The position numbers and the translations under genes are program-made. Below are positions 58,309-64,000 of a DNA stretch of 64,000 nt, in pieces. The stretch's first letter is position 1; each line of letters opens with the position of its first letter. This DNA is from GWC2-37-13 sp038061735 (GTDB lineage: Bacteria > Patescibacteriota > Microgenomatia > UBA1406 > GWC2-37-13). The stretch spans positions 6,596 through 70,595 of the forward strand of contig JBBTYO010000011.1 in the NCBI GenBank assembly GCA_038061735.1. Direction: 5' to 3'. Below the pieces are notes generated by a model. The model did no database searches and was not told the DNA's origin. It was given only the letters and a program-made list of their open reading frames with translations.

Positions 58309-58515
58309 TTAAATATATTTACCGTAAACTTTGTTTGCTAATGAACGCTTCAAAGCTTTTATGGAACTTGCTCTTAATCTATCTGAAGTTTTTCTTTCGT
58401 TCGATAAAGAAGCCGCATAAGCAATGTCAGCTAGTAAACCTAAAACAGTTCCATATGCTAAAAATAATCTCTAAGTTATTCTAAAATCTTTTGATTTTTG
58501 CTTATTATTTTCCAT
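58309..58515 (-). pseudogene. Small gene interrupted by an in-frame TAG
   Basis: From the ATG at 58515 the frame reads MENNKQKSKDFRIT, then TAG (58471-58473), and continues in the same frame as RLFLAYGTVLGLLADIAY, then SNERKTSDRLRASSIKALKR and a TAA at 58309. The second part has clear protein character (a hydrophobic helix, then a basic tail). A single base change explains it. It is either a pseudogene or a site of readthrough; no family is recognised. Confidence 0.5.
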
Positions 58516-58591
58516 TTACCTATAAATTAATTTTTTACTTTTTACATAATATCATAAATATTATTTATTTTTTGATAAAATATAAATGTTT

Positions 58592-58663
58592 GCGCTCATA
58601 GTTCATCGGTTAGAATAGTTCCCTGTCACGGAACAGAGGGGAGTTCGATTCTCCCTGGGCGCG
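58592..58663 (+). tRNA. tRNA-Asp (anticodon GTC)
   Basis: A complete 72-nt cloverleaf. Acceptor GCGCTCA pairs with TGGGCGC (one G-T pair). The anticodon stem GTTCC/GGAAC with loop CTGTCAC gives GTC. The T-arm is GGGAG-TTCGATT-CTCCC. Discriminator G, as usual for tRNA-Asp. CCA is not encoded. Confidence 0.93.
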
Positions 58664-58664
58664 C

Positions 58665-58730
58665 AACGTAATAAAATTTCGAAAAATCTAAATTTTAAAC
58701 GTTGCTGGGACGTTTCCCGCTATGCGGAAA
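58665..58730 (+). terminator. Two hairpins after tRNA-Asp
   Basis: The first hairpin pairs AACGT and AAAATTT with AAATTTT and ACGTT (58665-58703). The second pairs TTTC-CGC with GCG-GAAA around TAT (58713-58730). No strong T-tract follows, so they may be processing or weak termination signals. Confidence 0.35.
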
Positions 58731-58763
58731 GACAATCGACAAATTGCTTAAAATATATTCTAA

Positions 58764-59069
58764 TTATTTGGAGGCTTTAGCGGAGTTTGATTCTCTCTGA
58801 CTTATATGTGCTGCGTATTTTGCCCCATAGACTGCTCTTGGTCCAAGTTTTCTTCTGAAGGGAGTAAACCTTTCATGTTCACAGTCTCCAGTTTTAGTAT
58901 TAAAATTACAAATTCCACCAAAAGCTATACAATACCATTGAGTTATTAAATCGCCCCCGTTCACCCTTTTTGTTTCAGCAACTTCATCAACGCAAGCTCC
59001 ACTATGATAAATATTTCCTCCATTTACGCCAGTAACAGGATGAGTGCTATAAGTTGGAAGTTCCAACAT
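58764..59069 (-). CDS. Hypothetical protein
   Basis: A 101-aa protein with no recognised family. It has no signal peptide or membrane helix. Four Cys (in SGACVDE, QWYCIAFGGICNFN, TGDCEHE) could form disulfides or a metal site. The C-terminal 30 residues are basic. It lies alone, on the minus strand, between tRNA-Asp and the LysM gene. Confidence 0.5.
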   Translation of the reverse strand: MLELPTYSTHPVTGVNGGNIYHSGACVDEVAETKRVNGGDLITQWYCIAFGGICNFNTKTGDCEHERFTPFRRKLGPRAVYGAKYAAHISQRESNSAKASK

Positions 59070-59120
59070 TCATAAATCATAACAAAAATAAATATGATAT
59101 TTCTAATCTTTAACATATCA

Positions 59121-59149
59121 TTGTAAAAATCATCTTCATTTTATATAAT
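59121..59149 (+). promoter_or_regulatory. Promoter of the LysM gene
   Basis: TTGTAA (59121-59126), 17 bp, TATAAT (59144-59149), then 8 nt to the ATG at 59158. The predicted leader is one or two bases. Confidence 0.6.
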
Positions 59150-59157
59150 TCGGACGT

Positions 59158-59775
59158 ATGATACGCGCTTATAAGAAAAAACCAATAAAACTTAAAAACA
59201 TAGATTATCAAAAACTTTTAGTATTTACTGTTAAAGAAAAATATTTTAGTTTGATTTTGGGGTTAGCGGCTGCCTTTATAATATCTTCATTAACATACAA
59301 AATTTTTCTGAAAAATATTCGAATTAACTTGGCCTTTAAGATTCCAAACTTTAAATTTGGATCAAAACAGATAAAGAATAAGGCAATTATCCAAAAACCG
59401 CTAAAAACTTATGTTATTGCCGAAGGTGACGACCTTTGGAATATTGCCGAGAAGTTTTACGGATCAGGGTTCAATGCGTACGATATCTCAGTAGCGAACA
59501 AAATTCCAGACTCATCAAATTTGGAGGTTGGAATAAAATTAGTTATTCCACAAGTTACCCCTCGTCAATCGACGGTAGGAGAAATTTCTGCAATATCAAG
59601 TGGTCAGGTGACCTATGTTGAGAATAAATATATTGTCCAGCCCGGAGACTCACTCTCAATAATTGCTCAAAAAGTTTATGGTGATTTGTATTCTTGGATT
59701 CCAATAATGAATGCCAATAATTTATCTTTCCCCGACCAATTAGAAGCAGGGATGATTTTGATTATCCCCCGCTAA
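59158..59775 (+). CDS. Membrane-anchored protein with two LysM domains
   Basis: A 205-aa protein with one membrane helix near residues 25-47 (FSLILGLAAAFIISSLTYKIFL) and two LysM repeats: YVIAEGDDLWNIAEKFYGSG, then the matching YIVQPGDSLSIIAQKVYGD. LysM binds N-acetylglucosamine-containing polymers such as peptidoglycan. There is no catalytic domain. It probably tethers the membrane to the wall. The gene has its own promoter and precedes tRNA-Gly. Confidence 0.85.
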   Translation: MIRAYKKKPIKLKNIDYQKLLVFTVKEKYFSLILGLAAAFIISSLTYKIFLKNIRINLAFKIPNFKFGSKQIKNKAIIQKPLKTYVIAEGDDLWNIAEKFYGSGFNAYDISVANKIPDSSNLEVGIKLVIPQVTPRQSTVGEISAISSGQVTYVENKYIVQPGDSLSIIAQKVYGDLYSWIPIMNANNLSFPDQLEAGMILIIPR

Positions 59776-59809
59776 ATATATCAGTTATAATATTCCTAAA
59801 CAAATATCA

Positions 59810-59881
59810 GCGGTAGTAGTTCAATGGTAGAATGCTTCCTTCCCAAGGAAGAGGTTGAGGGTTCGAGACCCTTCTACCGCT
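59810..59881 (+). tRNA. tRNA-Gly (anticodon CCC)
   Basis: A complete 72-nt cloverleaf. Acceptor GCGGTAG/CTACCGC pairs fully. Anticodon stem CTTCC/GGAAG with loop TTCCCAA gives CCC, which reads GGG. T-arm AGGG-TTCGAGA-CCCT. Discriminator T. CCA is not encoded. Confidence 0.93.
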
Positions 59882-59904
59882 CACAAGCCAGCGGTTTTAA
59901 AATT

Positions 59905-60081
59905 TTAACAACTGTTTCCATCTTTAAAGCACTTCATGCATAAACCTCCTTCACTGCAAGAATAGTTTGGTAGCTGGCGGTAAAGTTTTATGTTTATAAA
60001 GTTTTTTATACTGTTTGCATAAAATAAGATAATCAAAATAATTGCCAGTAATATTCCTGAAATAAATAACTTTATCTTCAT
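59905..60081 (-). CDS. Small membrane peptide with a Cys-rich tail
   Basis: A 58-aa protein with one membrane helix (ISGILLAIILIILFYAN) and a tail LPNYSCSEGGLCMKCFKDGN-SC with four Cys. Its ATG overlaps the TGA of the CcdA-like gene (ATGA), so it is translationally coupled to it. The CXXC and extra Cys may be substrates of the redox proteins next door, or bind a metal. No family is recognised. Confidence 0.65.
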   Translation of the reverse strand: MKIKLFISGILLAIILIILFYANSIKNFINIKLYRQLPNYSCSEGGLCMKCFKDGNSC

Positions 60082-60686
60082 ATATATCCTTGAAATGAAA
60101 AATAAATAAGATACGTCGCGGCCCCCATCATCAAAAGGCCGCCTAATTTTTGGACACTGTTCATGTAGTTTGCCACTTTAGATTGGAATGTTTGATCAGT
60201 GATTATCAAACCAAACACAAAAAAAGGCGCCAAAAAACCGACGCCATAAAAAACTATCATTAATATTCCGTTTAAAATATTTTTTTGGGCAATAATAAAA
60301 GATAGTATCGAAGATAGTTGGGGACCAATGCATCCAAGCATGACACCTCCATGAAGGGTTCCGTCAACAAACGAATGAGAACTTTTCCTAATTTCCTTCA
60401 AATGTGGGTATTCAATTTTTATTGCGCCTATCATATTCAATCCCGATATTAAAGTAATCACACCAGCAAAAAAATAGAGATACCGGTTGAATGCGTTAGT
60501 AAAAATGAATCCGGTGATGGAAGCAATGATTCCAAGAGCGATCAAGACTGAAAACATGCCGAAAAAGAACAGTAAAACGTGTATAAATGATTCTTTAACT
60601 TTGCTAAGAATTGTTGGTATCATCACAAACGTGCATGGCCCGATTATCGATAAAATACCTAAAATAAATGCGTATAAATAATTCAC
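60078..60686 (-). CDS. CcdA-like thiol-disulfide electron carrier
   Basis: Membrane protein of 202 aa with about six helices. The two reactive Cys lie in GPCTFVMIPTIL and GCIGPQLSSILSFI, as in CcdA/DsbD-beta. Such proteins pass electrons from cytoplasmic thioredoxin to outer thiol proteins. It lies 8 bp after the CXXC thioredoxin-like gene, its probable partner. Confidence 0.88.
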   Translation of the reverse strand: MNYLYAFILGILSIIGPCTFVMIPTILSKVKESFIHVLLFFFGMFSVLIALGIIASITGFIFTNAFNRYLYFFAGVITLISGLNMIGAIKIEYPHLKEIRKSSHSFVDGTLHGGVMLGCIGPQLSSILSFIIAQKNILNGILMIVFYGVGFLAPFFVFGLIITDQTFQSKVANYMNSVQKLGGLLMMGAATYLIYFSFQGYI

Positions 60687-60694
60687 TTTATTAA

Positions 60695-61111
60695 TTATTG
60701 AAAATTAAGTATTACCTTTTGACCTTTGGGATTTTTTTCATTGGCAGGTTTAGGGTCTTCATTTTTTAGACAGTAACCGGTAACATCGCAAATTATTTTG
60801 GCCAAATTTTCTTTGGAGATGTACCCGTCAACCGTATATTCTTTCGAATCTTTTTTTGTGGAAAATGCGAATCCGGGGGTAAGGCTTAATTTATATTTTT
60901 GCATGACGTCATCACAATCTTCCCGATTATACTTTTCCAATTTGAAAGCCTGTCCCTCTTTTTGTAAAAGCTCATCTATGTGCTGATCTTCCAATATGCA
61001 CCAAAAACAAACCGGGGAGTAAAAATATTTTATCGTTAAGTTGGCATTAGGATTTCCCGCTTGCTCACTGGGACATTTTGAGTCTAATCTAATAATTTTT
61101 GGTAAAAACAT
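60695..61111 (-). CDS. Thioredoxin-fold protein with CFWC motif
   Basis: A 138-aa protein. The redox motif is IKYFYSPVCFWCILEDQHI, and TPGFAFSTKK supplies the cis-Pro loop. It has no signal peptide or membrane helix at the N-terminus (MFLPKIIRLDSKCPSEQAGN), so its side of the membrane is uncertain. It probably exchanges electrons with the CcdA-like protein and reduces or oxidises the CC-type domains of the neighbours. The C-terminus is Lys/Asn/Pro-rich. Confidence 0.75.
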   Translation of the reverse strand: MFLPKIIRLDSKCPSEQAGNPNANLTIKYFYSPVCFWCILEDQHIDELLQKEGQAFKLEKYNREDCDDVMQKYKLSLTPGFAFSTKKDSKEYTVDGYISKENLAKIICDVTGYCLKNEDPKPANEKNPKGQKVILNFQ

Positions 61112-61135
61112 ACAAATTTCATAGTATTTGGCAAA

Positions 61136-61366
61136 TTAACATCCGCCTACCTGCTGCGGGACATCTTTCAGGGCCGCCGGAAGAGTGGAATTTCCGTTAT
61201 TGGCTGTTTGACTATCATTAGCACTGGCTGGTTTTTTTCCAACTAAATTAGCTAAGGTAACCGTTTGGATAACCGATACAAATACTAAAATTGACAGCGC
61301 TCCAACAATAATCATATTGATATTAAATTTTATAGTGACCTTATCATCTTTAATGTCATTAATCAT
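61136..61366 (-). CDS. Small single-span membrane protein ending in GGC
   Basis: A 76-aa protein. One membrane helix (INMIIVGALSILVFVSVIQTV) is followed by an outer Ala/Asn/Ser linker and the tip LPAALKDVPQQVGGC with a terminal Cys. A very strong Shine-Dalgarno sequence (GAGGAGGTGATT) precedes the ATG. The 496-aa protein of the same operon also ends in GGGCGV. The Cys end may bind a metal or be a thiol substrate. Confidence 0.65.
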   Translation of the reverse strand: MINDIKDDKVTIKFNINMIIVGALSILVFVSVIQTVTLANLVGKKPASANDSQTANNGNSTLPAALKDVPQQVGGC

Positions 61367-61404
61367 AAAAAATCACCTCCTCGCTTTTTATTTGTTTAAT
61401 ATTA

Positions 61405-62028
61405 TTAATTATTACCTAACGCCTGCATCATTATTTGTTCTGACCTGACAGTCGACAAATTTTCGCTCAACCAATCATCAACGGTTACCTTGGTAGGGTC
61501 GGTCCCTTTTGAATTCAAATATGTGGCGGCAATTGCATAATGTCTCGGCCACCAATATTTATACCAAAGCAGTACCTCCTGTTTTATTTTATTGTCATCC
61601 CAGCCAAGAGTGATCAAATATTTGATCAATCCCATAACCGCCTGGGCGTGAAGACAGTCCTTCGTATCAATTGGAGCGTTGCAACAAGGATGTGGTAATT
61701 TCCCAAGTTTTGCCAGTCTATTTTTTTGATCGTTTGTCAAAGTTGAGTCGGCTATTTCCTTTTCCATCTCAACCATTTGCTTTCCATTTGTGTCCACATA
61801 TTTTTTCAGAGTGACATCTTCGTTCTTCCATTTATATGGTCTTATCTCATCTTTCTCCGTTGGAAGAATTAATGTTACCAAACTATCATTAGGAGTTTGT
61901 TCCGAAGAGATGGACAAACTTCCGTTGGAAAAAGCTAAGATGACCTGATTCATTAACAATTGTTTAATAACAGTAAAAATAATGGCAAAAATTATAAGAT
62001 ATTGGATTGTTTTAGCGCTAAAAATCAT
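61405..62028 (-). CDS. Membrane-anchored protein with a PCC-DC-H domain (short form)
   Basis: A 207-aa protein of unknown function. It has an N-terminal helix (YLIIFAIIFTVIKQLL) and a soluble part ending in the domain HPCCNAPIDTKDCLHAQAVMGLIKYLITLGWDD. This matches the C-terminal domain of the 496-aa neighbour (RPCCGNSTAFPDCNHGMALLG...), with CC, DC and H conserved, and both are followed by an aromatic helix containing YWWPR or YWFPG. The three Cys and one His look like a metal or redox centre. Confidence 0.7.
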   Translation of the reverse strand: MIFSAKTIQYLIIFAIIFTVIKQLLMNQVILAFSNGSLSISSEQTPNDSLVTLILPTEKDEIRPYKWKNEDVTLKKYVDTNGKQMVEMEKEIADSTLTNDQKNRLAKLGKLPHPCCNAPIDTKDCLHAQAVMGLIKYLITLGWDDNKIKQEVLLWYKYWWPRHYAIAATYLNSKGTDPTKVTVDDWLSENLSTVRSEQIMMQALGNN

Positions 62029-62072
62029 TGGTTAATTTTAATTGTTTATAGATTAAGATTTTATGAAGGAGT

Positions 62073-63563
62073 TTATACTCCGCAACCGCCGCCTTGAGCC
62101 GGGGGTTTTTCCTGAATCCCTTTATCAATAAGCCATTTTTTTACCGTTTGCGCCCCAAAGGCCGAAAAAACATCTTTACTTAAATATACTTTGGGGTCTA
62201 TGTCTTTAAACTCTTTTCCGTCTTTATTTTTAAAATATAAGGCCGTGTCAAAGGCTGTACCTGGAAACCAGTAGGAGTTAATATATTTGGCCGCTTGAAA
62301 CATCTCCGACTCGGTTGCCCCCTGGGCCGCCATCAGTTCAAAGACTCCAAGCAGGGCCATGCCGTGATTACAATCAGGAAAAGCGGTGGAATTTCCACAA
62401 CACGGTCGATAGACGCCTGAGGCAACTTTGTTGACTAAATCCTCCTGTTCTTTTGTTAAAGGGACAATGGCTCTTTTTGAATAATATTCCATGGCGTCGC
62501 CACTTTTGGTCAAAGTGCTCCAACCGCCGGTTGAAGCAAAATTACCTACCTGGCCTTCACCATATTTGACCATATCTCCCTCTTCAAGAATCTTAGTTTT
62601 GTTGGCCAAACCAAATGCCCAAAAGAAATTCAAAAGGAAATAAGAGTTGTCAGGAGTGATTCTAATTTTTTTATTGGAACCTTTGGTTAAGATATCAAGC
62701 TGTTCCTTGGTCAACGGTTGACCAGATTTTTCATATGTTTGCTTGAATTTATCAAGATCAATGACACCCATCTCCAGCATCTGTGGCCCAATATCAATAT
62801 ATTTAGTTTTCATTTCGTATCCTTCAGGAGGATTAACCTGGGCAAAGATACCGGCCGATTGACCCTGTTTGATATCAGCGGTGGTTGGCATGATCTTCCT
62901 CTGTGTTTCTAAACGCCAAGTTTTTGGTAACCGAGGAAGAGTATAAACGATGGTAATAAATATTATTAGCAACAAAAAGGGTAAAAGTTGAGGTAAGGTT
63001 TCTTTATTAATTTTAAGATCTATTTGACCTCTCTCAAATGAAATAACTTTTTCCCTTGGTATTTTACATAATCCACTGGTAATTTTTGCGTATTCATAGA
63101 TAGTATATATAAGAAGTAAAGCGGATAATAATTTGATTTCTAGGCCTCCAAACGGCAAGGCCGTCAAAGAGGCGGCAATTCCCAAAAGAGGTAAGAGAAA
63201 GGCACTACAGACAGAACAGCCGGTCGCGGCCGCCGAAAAAAGCAACGAGGCAAAAGTCTGCAAAAAAGAAGTCTTCGAAATTTTTTTCTTTTCTTTAATT
63301 ACTTCAAAAAACATTGATACGGAGGCTCCGATTAAGACGGCGTTTACAATACTCAATACTATTTGGGACCAGCTATAAAAAGCCGTGTTTGACTGCCAGA
63401 AGGAATCCCAGGTTGTTTTTTGAATTAATAAAAAATAGTAAAGAAGAAGAACGTTTAAGGCTATAAAAACTGTCAAAGCCCAAGAATAAGTTCTATTGAA
63501 AGTATTTCTTAAACCGGTGCTTAAAATAAAAGTCTTTGGATGTTTCTTTTCATTTTGCTTCAT
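62073..63563 (-). CDS. Polytopic membrane protein with a PCC-DC-H domain (long form)
   Basis: A 496-aa protein of unknown function. The N-terminal 200 residues form about five or six helices, including AATGCSVCSAFLLPLLGIAA with two Cys inside the membrane region. The large outer part ends with YRPCCGNSTAFPDCNHGMALLGVFELMAAQGATE and YINSYWFPGTAFDTA, the same domain as in the next gene. The last residues are GGGCGV. The start codon is the ATG at 63563, preferred over a TTG at 63572. It opens the six-gene run down to 59905 and may bind, move or sense a thiol-seeking metal. Confidence 0.7.
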   Translation of the reverse strand: MKQNEKKHPKTFILSTGLRNTFNRTYSWALTVFIALNVLLLYYFLLIQKTTWDSFWQSNTAFYSWSQIVLSIVNAVLIGASVSMFFEVIKEKKKISKTSFLQTFASLLFSAAATGCSVCSAFLLPLLGIAASLTALPFGGLEIKLLSALLLIYTIYEYAKITSGLCKIPREKVISFERGQIDLKINKETLPQLLPFLLLIIFITIVYTLPRLPKTWRLETQRKIMPTTADIKQGQSAGIFAQVNPPEGYEMKTKYIDIGPQMLEMGVIDLDKFKQTYEKSGQPLTKEQLDILTKGSNKKIRITPDNSYFLLNFFWAFGLANKTKILEEGDMVKYGEGQVGNFASTGGWSTLTKSGDAMEYYSKRAIVPLTKEQEDLVNKVASGVYRPCCGNSTAFPDCNHGMALLGVFELMAAQGATESEMFQAAKYINSYWFPGTAFDTALYFKNKDGKEFKDIDPKVYLSKDVFSAFGAQTVKKWLIDKGIQEKPPAQGGGCGV

Positions 63564-63653
63564 AAAATACAAAAATAAATAATAGTAAAAAGTGTATCAG
63601 TCATATCACCGAAATACAATTTCAAAAATCAGCCAAGATACTGTTTCGGATCT

Positions 63654-63920
63654 TTATGATTTCAAAAAATAATTATAAAGCTTGGCAAAAAGATAACCAA
63701 CCAGCCAGGCGGTCAAACTAGAACTAACTAGACCCAATATAAACGATGAGGTACTTAGATCAAAAGAGGCAATTTTTCCAATATCTATTCCATGAAACCA
63801 TGATCGGGCAATATTTAAAAATAATTCAGGGAATAACGCCACTAAAAATCGACAGACTACATAGACTATAACAGTCGTAACTGCAACCGCATTAGCTGTC
63901 ACCGTGGGATTATGTTTCAT
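63654..63920 (-). CDS. DUF5676-like small membrane protein
   Basis: An 88-aa protein with two membrane helices: VAVTTVIVYVVCRFLVALFP and FILGLVSSSLTAWLVGYLFAKLYNYF. The FHGIDIGKI centre and the LFAKLYNYF end fit the DUF5676 pattern by memory of the family, which often lies near copper or heavy-metal genes. A perfect Shine-Dalgarno sequence (AAAGGAGGTGAT) precedes the ATG. It lies 81 bp before the 496-aa gene on the same strand. Confidence 0.65.
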   Translation of the reverse strand: MKHNPTVTANAVAVTTVIVYVVCRFLVALFPELFLNIARSWFHGIDIGKIASFDLSTSSFILGLVSSSLTAWLVGYLFAKLYNYFLKS

Positions 63921-64000
63921 ATATTATCACCTCCTTTTATAATAAATTTGATTATTAAATATTTTAATCCTTAATTAATTAAGATTTCATTAATATTTTT

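Noticed and set aside
58309..58515. TAG read as an amino acid in the small interrupted gene
   Set aside because: TAG is used as the normal stop of other genes (for example atpB and the radical-SAM-like gene), so a nonsense mutation is simpler.
33404..60080. Alternative genetic code with TGA as glycine (code 25)
   Set aside because: TGA terminates pdxT and the CcdA-like gene at the expected protein ends, so the standard bacterial code fits.

Overview
The window is about 64 kb of AT-rich bacterial chromosome with very dense, compact genes and short or trimmed versions of core proteins: RF1 without its N-terminal domain, a one-domain ATP synthase delta, a short EF-Ts and an ATPase-only DnaX. 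This style, together with the palindromic repeats, suggests a Candidate Phyla Radiation (Patescibacteria) genome, most likely of the Microgenomates type. The placement is an inference from gene style; no rRNA is present. TGA is used as a stop (for example at the ends of pdxT and the CcdA-like gene), so the TGA-recoding codes of Gracilibacteria/SR1 do not apply.

Layout. 1-4.8 kb: gyrA (cut by the window edge), ppa, gyrB, then ribosomal proteins L7/L12, L10 and L31. 4.9-8.4 kb: an unusual radical-SAM-like protein and an MFS exporter. 8.4-13.8 kb: truncated RF1, hisS, a PDZ protein, an S41 protease, an unknown gene and the rpsR-ssb-rpsF operon. 13.8-19 kb: GT39-like membrane glycosyltransferase, cysS, a second MFS gene, tRNA-Pro, a coiled-coil protein and a MIP18-family protein. 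19-26.8 kb: RNase J, recR, prs, ybaB, dnaX, a degenerate ybeY, rpsU, a DHH-like protein and proS. 26.8-29.2 kb: a TrpR-like regulator bracketed by two identical palindromes, a cytidine-deaminase-like gene and two tandem P-loop kinases. 29.2-35.6 kb: rseP, frr, tsf, rpsB, galU, an Ig-like protein, PLP synthase (pdxT/pdxS) and tmk. 35.6-41.6 kb: a GIY-YIG gene inside a hairpin-ended element, a membrane-anchored two-AAA Clp ATPase, a PGM1-like/Ddl-like ATP-grasp pair, and broken or tiny genes. 41.6-44.3 kb: two tRNAs, an MgtE_N-CBS protein without a channel and a DUF62-like protein. 44.3-50.9 kb: a full F-type ATP synthase operon. 51-58 kb: dnaE, GatD/MurT, htpX and lemA. 58-64 kb: a nonsense-disrupted gene, tRNA-Asp, a LysM protein, tRNA-Gly and, at the right edge, a thiol/metal-type membrane operon.

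Two things stand out. First, a family of about 90-bp elements with terminal inverted repeats that each fold into a hairpin occurs five times. A 378-bp relative carries a GIY-YIG nuclease gene between the same ends, which makes it look like the autonomous parent of the short copies. Single ends of this family, and a second palindrome family, are translated in frame inside four protein genes. Second, the operon at 59.9-63.9 kb combines a CcdA-like electron carrier, a CXXC thioredoxin-like protein, two proteins sharing an unrecognised PCC-x(n)-DC-x-H domain, small Cys-ended membrane peptides and a DUF5676-like protein. It looks like an uncharacterised membrane thiol-redox or metal-handling system.

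Several operon-leading genes have TATAAT-like boxes exactly 6-8 nt before the ATG, which suggests leaderless or nearly leaderless mRNAs. Some operon-internal genes carry strong Shine-Dalgarno sequences instead.
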